Of a stretch of 64,000 bases of DNA, positions 54,248-64,000 are shown one piece after another; position 1 is the first letter of the stretch; each line of letters begins with the position of its first letter. The DNA lies in the NCBI RefSeq assembly GCF_963678635.1, contig NC_087067.1, forward strand, positions 17,001,018 to 17,065,017, given 5' to 3'. Under the pieces are notes generated by a model. That model searched no databases. It saw only the letters and a program-made list of their open reading frames with translations, and had not been told where the DNA came from. The position numbers and the translations under genes were made by a program. The stretch comes from Symsagittifera roscoffensis (lineage: Eukaryota > Xenacoelomorpha > Acoela > Convolutidae).

Positions 54248-55433
54248 CCCGGGTTGACCAAAACTTCTTATCATATAATTTTCATATATGCGAAACTTCT
54301 TCTCATACAATTCCATACGTACAGAAAATTGTATGAAATCTCTATGATAAACATTTTTTCCATATATGAAAATTGTAAAATTAGAAATTTCCCATATATG
54401 AAAGTTGTATGACTCGAAGTTTGTCATTTATGAAAATTGAATGTTTAACACTTTTTAAAATCGAAGTGAGGCAAAAATTACGTCAAAGTCTATCCCCTAA
54501 AACGTCCAATCTCTCTCATTCACCAAGCCGACAACACATGATTAGATTAATCTGAAAACAATCTGAAACTGTTGTCATAGAAGTTTTGAGCGGTTAAAAA
54601 ATTTGAATTTTTAACTTTTACAGGAATTAATGAACGACACTTGAGAATACATTGAAAAAAGGATACACCGCAAACAATTTTTGGGATGGCAGTCAAGTCG
54701 ACAAAACATAAGCCGACAAACTATAACCCGACAAATCATTTTTTCCCGGAAAAAAAAACTTTCAATTTCAGCCGGTAAAAAACAAGGTCCGGCCGGGAAT
54801 CAAACACAGACTTTAGCTTTCAAAGGCAACTGCATTACCTTCAGAGCAAACATATAGTTGTTTCATAAACTTTTTTCAGAAGATTTAAAAATTTTTTTGC
54901 TCTTATGAAAAAATGCTTATCTTACAAGTTTCATATATGAGAATTGTATGATAATCATTTTTTTCATTCCAAAATGAAAGCTTGTTTTTGACGTCCGAAG
55001 CGGTTCAATTGACAATAAACGCTATTTTATTGTTTTCAGAGCTTTTTTGATTTTTTTTTTCAATCGAAAAAAATTCGTATCATACAATTTTCACACATGG
55101 GAATTGTATAACAAGCGTTTTTTTCATTCCAAGCTGAAATGCTGTTTTCGATGAAAAAGACTTACATCGAGCAAAAAACACCTTTCCCTCATAAACAGCT
55201 CCTTAAAAAACATTTTCAAAATATTTCTGAAAATTTAATCAATAATAAAAAAATGCTTATCATACAAACCTCGGTTTTCTTTTAATCACCAGACTGTTTG
55301 ATTAAAATCAAACAGCCGCAGACACTAATCTTTTTGTAACCATTTTTGAAAATTGTATGAAAATTATATGACCAGCATTTTCTCCATACACTTGGTGACG
55401 GAATTGTGTGGAGGCGTATGGAGGTCAACCCGG
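54248..55433 (-). mobile_element. Fold-back/MITE element with CCCGGGTTGACC ends, copy 2
   Basis: Begins CCCGGGTTGACC and ends GGTCAACCCGG, with the same internal CATACAATT/CATATATGG palindromic units as 44707-45591 but in inverted orientation and about 300 bp longer. It is flanked by CA on both sides rather than TA. A tRNA-like sequence at 54784-54855 lies inside and probably accounts for part of the extra length. Confidence 0.8.
54784..54855 (-). repeat. tRNA-like (SINE head) sequence inside fold-back copy 2
   Basis: The minus strand has GGTAATGCAGTTGCC, an anticodon-loop-like TTTGAAA (anticodon TGA, serine type), and a B box GTTTGATTCC followed by CGGCCGGACC. Stems pair imperfectly. Most likely a tRNA-derived SINE fragment rather than a functional tRNA. 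Confidence 0.45.
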
Positions 55434-55964
55434 CACACAACTTATTTTTATTTTGATATAATCTTGATACTATAACCTGTTATTGGTGGTCAATCAATAA
55501 GCAGAATGGTCCAAGAGCAGAATGGTTCAAGAGCACAAAAACAGAGAAATAAAATATCTTTTAACAGCTATCGGTAAATTAAGTATGAGAATTGGTCATT
55601 TTACCAAAAAGCGATTATTGTATGCATAGTTTGAGTAATTTAACAATACTTTTTTTCAATCAAAAATATAATAAAATTATTCAATTATTGCCTAATTTAG
55701 TCATTTTTGTGTTATTACTGACGATTCGAATGATTGTTTTTATCAGTTAACCTTTATAGACTAATAGCCAAAAATTTTCAGTTTTTCTGCACTTGGACCA
55801 TTCTGCTATTTTTCCGCTTCCCCTTTTGATATACCTTAAATTGACAATGAAAAGATGGTAGATATATGGTAGCTTTAAACGTGTTAAACACGCACGCGCC
55901 ATTTAAAGTGCAAAGTGATAGGTTTCGCCCCTAGTAACAAATCATTTATTGCGAGTGAGCTTCC

Positions 55965-56250
55965 TTCAAGCAATTTGGAACGATTTCTATGACGAATTAA
56001 ATCTCCGCTCACGCTTTGATAACGCGAAATATATCGCGCGTTAATTGTCCCAAGTTAACCAATACGGCAATCTTTAAGCTCCCATAACTTTACCAAAATG
56101 ATCACAGTTGAAATCTTTTTTTTTTAAATATAAGCTCAAGACAACAATATCGTTTAAAAGATATTCAAAAAAGTTTGTCAAAATGGATAATTAAAAGGTC
56201 TAAATTTGTCTCAAGAAAAAAAACCACCCCCAGCACAATTATTTTTTTAT
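55965..56250 (+). repeat. Relative of the 1.15-kb block family
   Basis: Shares, in order, AAATCTCCGCTCACGCTTTG, GTTAATTGTCCCAAGTTAAC, 'CTCCCATAACTTTACCAAAA' and 'AATTAAAAGGTCTAAATTTG' with the blocks at 41805-44200, diverged. Confidence 0.65.
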
Positions 56251-56514
56251 TTTTGATACAGAATTTGGAGCAACAAAAGTCCTTGTTGCGGAAACCGCCA
56301 AAATTTCCCAAAAAGCACAGTTCGGCCTCGTAATGCAGGTCAATATTATATACCAAAAAAGTATTTAATTTGATCGTGAACTATTAAAACGAAGAAGTTG
56401 CTTTTTTGGGTAAAAAAAATCGGAGAGTGACAAATGGACAATTTTTGGACCTTGATACACCAAAACTTTGCAAACTGAAGAGAAAATCTTCCTAAATTTG
56501 GGCTCAACATTTTT

Positions 56515-56516
<2 letters not shown>

Positions 56517-56567
<51 letters not shown>
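56517..56567 (+). repeat. (AT)n microsatellite
   Basis: Pure AT dinucleotide run of about 50 bp. Confidence 0.98.
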
Positions 56568-56568
<1 letters not shown>

Positions 56569-57545
56569 CAATTTTCGTAAAAAACAACTTTCAAACTGAT
56601 TTTTTTTTGAAAATTACCCCAAAGATGAATATTCCGTTGTTTTACTCTGAATGGAGACCAAAAATGAGTTATTAGAATTCGTTTACTATCTAATTTGTGA
56701 TCAAATAAAATGCGTAATATCATGTAGTTTTTATTGTGATAGTGTGTGAATGAGGGATTTTTTTATAACCAAAAATCAAACTTACAGAAATTTTTTTCAG
56801 TTTGCCATTATCAAACGTTAACAAATCAGACAATCGATCTTTTTCAAGCTAGGAATTTGTCATACAGAATCACTCAAGGTTAACAGATGTCGTGCACAGC
56901 ATATCAACAAGTGTTTCTCGATTTTTCAAAAACAATCTAGTTAATCTATTGATGACTATTGCCGCCTACTTTTGATGTTTTGATTGTGCCCGGTCCAGTT
57001 TGAGTTTTAAAAATTATTCAGTTGTCTACATGTCTGTTTTTTTTCAAATCTTGGATTTTCCTAATTGGAGCTTCTTACAACAATATAAAGTCATTATTTC
57101 CTGTGCAACTTATAATTTTACCAGCTCGTATTTTATATAGTTTTTTTGAATTTTAAAGTTTTAAAGCTTAGCAAAGAATTTGGAATTATGTTATATTGAG
57201 AAAAGCCCTATTTGAAGAAGAACTTGGTATTTTCTGTGTTTCGGAGGCGCAAAAATTTTTGTATCCTATAGCTTTGTAGCACAAAAACTTTGTGTTGGGC
57301 TGAATATGCGTTCATCCAAATTTTACTGTTTTGGTTGTTGCTGGGTAAATGCTGCCAGAAAACTAATTATACGCTGGTTATTGTGATTCAAATAGTTTAT
57401 TTTGTCAAACTTTGATTTAATTCGAGGCATATATTCAAAAGTTGATAATTATACATTTTTGATATAATTTTGATAAATTTCGCAAGTTAGTGATTATTGT
57501 CCAAATATCCTATGTTTGGCTTAATGCCTTAACTTGTGAAATATC

Positions 57546-57810
57546 CAGTGGCCCATCTAGGATTTTCTCGAGGGTGGGAGCGGTTTTTCAAAATTTTTTT
57601 TGAAAATTTGATCGACGTTTTTTTAATCGGCCAAATTGATTTTCCGAGCGTTGCTATTCTAAAAAGCTTATTACGCCAAAAAATATATTCGCGCAGCCAA
57701 TTTTTTAAAGAAAAACTCGTCTAAAATGCCGATTTGTCTTCAAATCCAATATATAATGGAGCCGAAGGCGCCTTTAGCAAAATTTTAGGGTTAGTCGGCC
57801 TAAACTAGAC
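57546..57810 (+). repeat. Possible DNA-element end (CAGTGGCCC) and hairpins
   Basis: CAGTGGCCCATCTAGGATTT followed by a G-rich stretch resembles the ends of many animal non-autonomous DNA elements. Further on, GGAGCCGAAGGCGCC is a short hairpin. The other end was not found. Confidence 0.35.
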
Positions 57811-57834
57811 GTCACAAAATAATACCAAAGGGGG

Positions 57835-57875
57835 ACCCGTTGGTTAGTGAAGGGGTCGAATCCCTACGCCCAAAT
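57835..57875 (+). repeat. tRNA-like fragment
   Basis: GTTGGTTAGTG (A-box-like) is followed only a few bases later by GGGTCGAATCCC (B box with perfect T stem). The anticodon arm is missing. Likely a decayed SINE head. Confidence 0.4.
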
Positions 57876-57959
57876 CTGCGCCTTAATTCATCTTTGTGTA
57901 AATTTTCTACACAGATGCTTTTAACTCCTTGTTCCAAGTTTCGAAGTGACCGAATATTG

Positions 57960-58590
57960 TGTTTGTGATAGTTTTTTTATTCATATCATTTGAAAACTAT
58001 TGTTGTCCTGAGCTCAAATTTAAAAAAAAACCTTAGATTATTTTTTGTAAAGTTATGATGGTTTAAAGGTTGCCAATTTGGCCAGTGTAGGACAATTAAA
58101 GGGCAAGGAATTAAGCGATATGAAATCGTTCCTACTTGGACTGAAGCATGCTAATTTAATTATTGTTCCGACTTTCGATACGAAAGTAACGGAATATTTG
58201 TGCTCGGAAAGGGTTTTTTTTCTTCAGACAAATTTCGATTTTTTAACTAGCCTTTTTTGACAGAATTTTTAAAAATTATTCGAAAGCTATTGTTGTCTTG
58301 AGCTTGAATTTGAAAAGATATTTCACCTGTGATCATTTTTCGTAAAGTTACGGGGGTTTTAAGATTGCCATTTTGGCCAATTTGGGACAATTAACGCGTG
58401 ATATATTTCGCGCTATTAACGCGTAAGCGGAGAGTTAATCCGTCTTAGAAATCGTTCCAAATTGATTAAAAGAAGCTTATTTGCCATAATTGGTTTGTTA
58501 CAAGGAGCGAATGTTATCCTTTTGTACTTTATATGGCGTGTGGGGTGATGATTTTCATTAAAAAACTTCACATTTTAGAAAAAAAAAGTT
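57960..58590 (-). repeat. Two inverted relatives of the 1.15-kb block family
   Basis: Two consecutive segments (about 57960-58260 and 58262-58590) both read, on the plus strand, TTGTC(C/T)TGAGCT, GTAAAGTTA, GGTTTTAAGATTGCCA-like and GGGACAATTAA. This is the complement of landmarks at 55965-56250 and 41805-44200. Confidence 0.65.
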
Positions 58591-58648
58591 TTTTGTTTTG
58601 TTTTATTTCATTGATTTTTTTAATGTTATTACTGCTCCATAAACCTTA

Positions 58649-58697
58649 AAAGGCAGTCGGAACATTCAGGGCTTCGCCCTGATACGAGCAGTTTTGT
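58649..58697 (+). repeat. GGCAGTCGG hairpin repeat, copy 3
   Basis: AAAGGCAGTCGGAACATTCA, the hairpin CAGGGCTTCGCCCTG, then ATACGAGCAGTTTTG. Best-preserved hairpin of the four copies. Confidence 0.75.
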
Positions 58698-58942
58698 TGA
58701 ATACTTCGTTATCGACAAACAAGCATAATCGCTTTGCCATCCGAAGGTTTCTGGATAGATGCTCATACGCAGTCAACTTTTGTAAAATAGCTCTCAACAA
58801 AAATAGCCACATCAAGCATATAACTTTAAAAATCGGTACAAAAACGCAAGAAACAATCATTTTGCATAATGTGTGGGAGGATGGTTTTCGAAAAACGCAA
58901 GAAAAAGTTTTTTAAAGCGAAAAATACTCGAAAGAACTTAAA

Positions 58943-58993
58943 TGGCAGTGGGAATAATCAGGGGTTTGCCCTGATACGAGCAGTCTTCTTTTA
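58943..58993 (+). repeat. GGCAGTCGG hairpin repeat, copy 4
   Basis: TGGCAGTGGGAATAATCAGG, GGTTTGCCCTGATACGAGCA and GTCTTCTTTTAT, about 295 bp from copy 3. Confidence 0.7.
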
Positions 58994-61335
58994 TTTTTAC
59001 GTGATATTATTGCTTTGTACTAACAGTATGTTATAGTTACAAATTCCGCTTTCGTTTAACTATGTTTAAATTTTCCCAAATGAAGAAACAAAAAGACGCC
59101 CAAAGTGTTCCAAACCTGAATTACAAGTGGTAGAGAGAGGAATTGGCCAGAAGTAGAACCGGCACCACATGAGCCCAAAACACTGCCAAAGAGTGGAGGC
59201 TCAGCGCAGGGACTGAGTATTCTCCCTTTGCCGAACTTAAGTAGTACCCTTAACAGAGCAAGATTTCCTCGCCCTTTTTCTGCTGGCTCGTATCTAAAAA
59301 TTCAAGCATAAGACTTCCAGTGATTTGTGTGATATTAGAATGCTTTTTGAATAAAGTCTTATTGGTTAACTCATAGAGTAATTTCGGATAGGGTACACCG
59401 TCTGCTCGTCACACTATCTTATTTTCGGCCGGATAGATTCGTGCAACTTCTTAGTCTAATACCGATCCTAATCTTACTCTTATATCTACTAGTCTCAGGG
59501 TGTTTAACTAGTCTCTGCTAGGCTCAATAGATCTAGAGTATACTGGCTTACTGCGATTGCTGAAGTTCTCTTGGAGAGGTAACTAATTTCTAAGTTAAAT
59601 TCAAATCTCTCTGGTGCTGAAATTACAAGATTGAAGGTTGTTAGTTAGATGGAATATGATTGGTTAATATTAAATATTTTATAGTGATAAAATATCTAAT
59701 TTATCCAATAATAAAATGTAGTTTAGATCAGGTTCCACCCATCCGGACTTTACAGAATTTTTAGAATTACCTTTCTTTCTATAATTGAAGGATGGATGAT
59801 GAACGTTGGTATTTGGCGAACATCATTTTCTTATCCGGTTCCTCTTGAAGAAGAACGTTCCAGGACGCTGGAATTAGGGATAGGAAATTGTTATCTTGTC
59901 ATTCGACAACGACTGTGATCCCCAATGAAATCAATCCGATTTCAAAATGGTCTGCTATGTCAGATTTTTCTGTATTAGTAGAGAACTGTTTTGAGTGCAG
60001 CCTCGTCTGGGAAGTGCGTGAAAATCGTGTTTGGAAGGGATGCCTTGTAACTCGGATCTGTACGTTTACTTGAACATCGAGGTGGTCATTGGTCTAGTTC
60101 AAGGAAGTCCTTTTCTGCGAAGTCAAGTCGCACTCTAAATCCTTTGAGTCGTGATTGTGGACGGCATGTCTGTTGTGTTTAGCCATTCTTTTGTTTGAAT
60201 GTGATGGGATCGTCTAGTCTTTGGATGTTCGTCTTTGTTGTTGTGTATGATCTATATACTGCATAGTATGATTTATAAATTTTTGTTAATTTGGTTTTTA
60301 ATCATGATATTAATTAGTTGTTTTCACAAAAGCGTTTTATTTTAGTTCAGTTATTTTGAAGAGTTACTCACCCTTGAGTACGTCTTGTTAAAAATTGAAG
60401 TGTGGTCACAAAGCGTGGGTGTAGCGAGTTGGTTTAGGCCGGCTATAAGCATGCTCAGGACGTCCTTCTCTGGTGGGTTAGGCCAGGAGTGGGAGTATGA
60501 TTTCATGCTGTTTCTGTGAGAGGTCCTGTTATGTGATAACATTTTATGTTGGTTTTTTCTGTTATGTCTTATATTACTTTGGTTGTGACCTTTTTTCAAA
60601 AATCAAATTGTTTTTGGTTTGGGTTTGTCTTACGACTTTTTTGTGTTTTATTATTTCTTTCTTAGACTTTATAATAGTCTTCAAACGAATAAATTATCCA
60701 GTTTTAAGTTGGGTTAATCTGGTTTGGGTACCGTTGATTTTCTTTTCTTAGTCATGCTGTTATTTTATGTTTTGTGGTGTTTAGTATGCTGCGTTGGTTA
60801 GTTTGTTTTAGTATATAATTCCTTTCCAACCGGGTTAAAGAAAAGTTTGAAACTTGTTAATGCGTGTTAGAGTTGTTGTTAGTGAAAACTTGAAACACAA
60901 AATCATTATTTAAACAATTCTTGGTGGGCGAGATGTGCGAGTTTGGATAGAATTCTTGTGCGAATGAATGAAAATATTGAAAAGGTTAGTACTGCTTTCT
61001 CATTTTATGAGTTTTTTGCATTGAAATTGAATTTTACTACTTTTGGGGGACTTTCAAAATTATAAATTTTCCTCGTATCTAATTTTACAGCTTTTTGAGG
61101 AAATAATTTATAAATGAAATTACTACATTGGGTATAAATTTTACTACATTGTTCAGTGCGAAAGATTAAGGAGTTGTAATATAATGTAACTTGTTGTTGT
61201 TTATTTTTCTTTGTCTTTTTTCTGTTTTGTAGATGATTGTGGTGTGAAGACTAAAAGAATAAATTAAACATTGATAGAAAATGGTTAGTACAATTTTGAA
61301 TTTATTAGTTAAAATTTTTTTAAATCATTTTTACC
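58994..61335. other. No gene recognised
   Basis: 59080-59290 is less AT-rich but shows no coding or RNA motif. From about 59900 the plus strand becomes strongly G/T-biased, like the coding region to the right, so it may be the 3' or terminal part of the same element. No LTR pair was found. Confidence 0.35.
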
Positions 61336-62520
61336 TTATTCATCTGGAAAAAAGCTATCTGGGAAGATGTCGTGAATTAAGTCTGATGTTGTTAATAACA
61401 TGGCTAGTATGCGAATGACATTTTTAGTTTGTAGCAGTGGCCAAAACAATTGAAGTGCGTTGATGGTGTTTAGTTCTTCTGTGCCTACTGCGAACTCATA
61501 AGGTGGGTTTTGGATTAGGTTGTAAATTTTATGATTATATTTAGTGTTATGAATAAACTCTAGTATGGGTATTTCGATAGGTTGTATGAATTCATGCGGG
61601 GTAATGAAGGGTCTTGATTCTTCATCATTGAAGGTCTTCGTGATGGGACAGAATATATACATTTGGGTAACTGGGTCGTAGTTGCGCAGGATGCCGTGGA
61701 GGTTAGTATTTTTAATGCACTATGTAAAATTAAGAAAGAATGGTGACGTGTATTTTGAGTTAATAAACTGAAAACGGTGGTGGGGTTGTCGTGAAGGTGT
61801 GTGTAAATCAAAATGGTTTTGTATAAAACGATAATATGTGTAAGTGTGCGTTTGTTTAGTGCGTAACATTATATCGTGGGAACAGTGCAAATCGCGTTCT
61901 TGTGGTGAAAGAAAGTGAAAGGTTAGTTAAAATAACTGAAATTTATCATAGAACCTTTCATATGCTTGTATGTTAACTAGTGCTTCTGAAATTATATGAT
62001 CGTGCTTTTTATCAAAAGTATTAAGTGGAAATAAGTATGGTGTTTTAATAAAAAAAAATTTCGGTTAGTTGCGGGTTTGCAAAGCGATCTTCGTCTAAAA
62101 ATTGATCTTGGTTAGGACGGATGATATTAGGATCGTAGTATTCTATTGAGAAATCGTTAGCTCGGGGTGCGGTGATTGTTTTTAATAATTTTTTATATCC
62201 AACGTAAGTAAATTGTCGAGGTGTAAATGATGTGGTGAGTTTATATAGTATATATTTTTTTCTCGATATTTTCATTAGTTTTATTTAGTGGTAGATAAAG
62301 GGGGTTAGTATAGTTGTAGTAAACTGTCCAATTAAGTGTTGGCATTAAAACGTGCTCATCAACAAAATTTTGTGTTTCGTTAGTAGTGGTAGAAGTATTT
62401 AAGGTATATTGTGGAAATGAGGGTAGGGTTATTTGAAGGAAATTTTTGGGTTTGTGTGTTCTGGGTGGTTGATATATTCTCTGGCTGTTCAGGGTTTGGT
62501 TGTAAATGGGTGATTTGGGA
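61336..62520 (-). pseudogene. Unidentified decayed protein-coding region
   Basis: The minus strand holds long stop-poor stretches in alternating frames: about 62520-62250, 62275-62045, 62045-61925 and 61700-61336. The last encodes about 120 residues of ordinary, folded-looking composition with many aromatic and Ile residues. Several NxT/S sites occur in the first part. Codon content is A/C-rich, matching the upstream Pro/Ser/Thr region. I do not recognise the family. Frame changes every 200-300 bp show decay. It may belong to the same element as the membrane segment at 63395-63881. Confidence 0.5.
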
Positions 62521-63411
62521 ATTTTCGTTTAAAAGTGCGGTAAGCTCGGTTAGTGCTGGTAGATGTTTCGGTGGATAAGAATGATTGAGCTAATGATGGA
62601 GTGTAAGCTGAAGAGGGTGTAGGAGTTGGTGGATTTGATGATGTTACTGTTGATGATAGTTGATGTGTTGTAAGAGTGTGGGGGTGTGTTAATTGTTGTT
62701 GTAGTGTAATAAAATTGTCAAGTTCTTCGGAAATTTGAATGATATCTGGGGAGTTATTATGTGATCTGGTGGAATTAAATGGAGAATAGGTTGGGATTAC
62801 TTGGGAAGCGTAAGAAGGAGTAGAAAGGGATGGGAGTGGATGACTGGTTTGGATGGGTCGAAAGGGGTGTTTTGAAAAAAACTGAAGAGTTTGTCTGGGT
62901 ATGGGTAGAGGGAGATGGTTCGGAGTCTGCGAATTCGTCGCGAGTTTCTACATCGGAGTTGTTAAATTGTGAGATGGTATGAAAAACTAAAATAACTGAG
63001 TTAGTATGAGAATTCATGCTTGATGGTATATTAATAACTGGAGAATCGGATGGCGGGAAGCAAAAAGTCGGATAATTGGGATTTGGGTTTGGAGGTTGGC
63101 TGGGTGGGAATTTGAGCGATGGAGGAATCCAATTTGTCGGCTCATCGTGGGCTAAAAAAATGATTATTTTGAGACTGAAAAGTGGTGGTATGAGGTTGTT
63201 CAATAATTTGTTCATATGTTTTATCATTTTGTGAATGATGTGTCATTTTGTGTTGAATGGGACTTTGTGTTGTATTTGGTCTAAAATTTGGATTATTTGT
63301 GATTGCTAGGCTTCGAAAAATTCGGGGAACTAAGGATAATGGATGGTTTTGTGGTAGGGGTGGTATCTGTGGTGCTGTAGGTGTTGTATCTACGTTATGT
63401 ATCTTCGTCAT
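62521..63411 (-). pseudogene. Pro/Ser/Thr-rich disordered region
   Basis: Minus-strand frames at 63411-63142, 63227-62775 and 62770-62521 encode a long low-complexity stretch dominated by Pro, Ser, Thr, Asn and Gln with short PPLP/PPSQPP motifs. It is probably a cytoplasmic or linker region. It follows the hydrophobic segments in the direction of translation. Part of it (63073-62951) is duplicated at the window edge. Confidence 0.5.
62951..63072 (-). repeat. Direct repeat, copy 1 (period 928 bp)
   Basis: Identical over at least 122 bp to 63879-64000. The second copy is cut by the window end, so the full unit may be longer. Confidence 0.95.
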
Positions 63412-63881
63412 ATGTGTTTTGTCTTGTGGATGTTTTTGTATTATATTCTTTTATTTGTGCATCTAGAATTATTTTATTGATTGATGATGAAAAAATTCCA
63501 AAAAATCCTGCAAATAGTATACGTGCTACACTTGCTTGGCGATTTACTTGTGTGTGTATAGCGCATGTGTTATAGATTCCTTTTAACAGTGAAAGAAGAA
63601 ATCCTATAAAATTAAACATAGCGTATAAGATAGTTAATCTTTCTAAGATGTAATAGGGCCATCCTAGAAAGGCGAAAATTTCGTTTTTTAAGGTTACAAA
63701 ACTGAAAAAAACTTATGGGTGAAATATCTCGTGGTCTGTATTTTTCACCGTTTAAATCTATGTAATCTTTAATAAGCTTAAAGTATCCGCTGTAATCTTG
63801 TGTATAAATGTCTGCAAATCCTGCGGTTTCGGCAAGTTTTCTTAAATTCCGGTCGATTGATTGTCGTTGTATTGTGTCCAT
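63395..63881 (-). pseudogene. Membrane-protein C-terminal region, possibly envelope-like
   Basis: The minus strand from 63881 has about 55 residues of soluble character. After a frameshift near 63695 it continues as a segment with two hydrophobic stretches (about 63620-63560 and 63530-63470), then a polar tail. A C-terminal pair of hydrophobic segments followed by a Pro-rich tail is compatible with a viral or retroelement envelope glycoprotein, but no fusion-loop or cleavage motif is visible. The start is at a duplication junction, so the true N-terminus is absent. Other membrane proteins are possible. Confidence 0.3.
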
Positions 63882-64000
63882 CGGAGTTGTTAAATTGTGA
63901 GATGGTATGAAAAACTAAAATAACTGAGTTAGTATGAGAATTCATGCTTGATGGTATATTAATAACTGGAGAATCGGATGGCGGGAAGCAAAAAGTCGGA
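63879..64000 (-). repeat. Direct repeat, copy 2 (runs off window)
   Basis: 122 bp matching 62951-63072 from CATCGGAGTTGTTAAATTGT onward. Confidence 0.95.

Noticed and set aside
56365-56571. Open frame with a long Tyr-Ile repeat
   Set aside because: Pure translation of the (AT)n microsatellite.
57536-57724. 62-codon frame containing AHLGFSRGWERFF
   Set aside because: The 'GFSRGWERFF' string reflects the G-rich end of a repeat (CAGTGGCCC...), not a conserved protein.
59080-59290. Possible rRNA or snRNA gene in a GC-richer stretch
   Set aside because: No recognisable rRNA or snRNA motif or promoter was found.
1-64000. CRISPR array, bacterial operon or phage-like defence system
   Set aside because: Introns, animal-type retroelements and AT-rich repeats show a eukaryotic nuclear genome; the tandem repeats are minisatellites without spacer structure.

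Overview
This window is eukaryotic and almost certainly from an invertebrate animal. It is strongly AT-rich, has GT-AG introns, and carries a BTB-BACK (Kelch-like family) gene split over several exons. It is packed with animal-type transposable elements: BEL/Pao, Ty3/gypsy, hAT, Penelope-like and several non-LTR lineages. BEL/Pao elements are known from metazoans. The species cannot be named from the sequence alone. No prokaryotic operon, CRISPR array or rRNA gene is visible.

Layout. 1-6.7 kb: non-coding DNA with a dispersed repeat and two tRNA-headed SINE-like copies. 6.8-12.3 kb (minus strand): three recognisable exons of a BTB-BACK gene whose last exon carries a low-complexity tail instead of kelch repeats. 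Its introns hold a LINE fragment and a tandem repeat. 12.98-22.02 kb: a hAT transposon with terminal inverted repeats (TIRs) and an 8-bp target site duplication (TSD), split by a complete but decayed BEL/Pao LTR retrotransposon with a 5-bp TSD. The BEL element holds an unidentified GC-richer gene remnant antisense to its own genes. 23.6-30.4 kb: remnants of at least four retroelements (two non-LTR RTs, a Penelope GIY-YIG fragment, a LINE 3' end) and the left part of a LINE endonuclease ORF. 30.37-37.66 kb: a Ty3/gypsy element (minus strand) inserted in that endonuclease ORF, which resumes at 37.67 kb. 38-51 kb: decayed coding patches, minisatellites, a 1.25-kb tandem duplication, a fold-back element with CCCGGGTTGACC ends, a decayed BED/hAT-like gene, a palindrome-rich array and a Tc1/mariner-type MITE. 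51.1-51.4 kb: a terminal exon of a trypsin-like serine protease homologue lacking the catalytic serine. 52-59 kb: repeats, including a second fold-back copy and more copies of the 41-44 kb family. 61.3-64 kb (minus strand): C- and A-rich decayed coding sequence with two hydrophobic segments and a Pro/Ser/Thr-rich region, possibly from a retroelement or viral membrane protein, with a 928-bp-period duplication that runs off the edge.

How it fits together. The window is mainly a layered record of insertions: LINE then gypsy at 30-38 kb, hAT then BEL at 13-22 kb. Only the BTB-BACK gene and perhaps the protease-homologue exon look like host genes. No element is intact enough to be called active.
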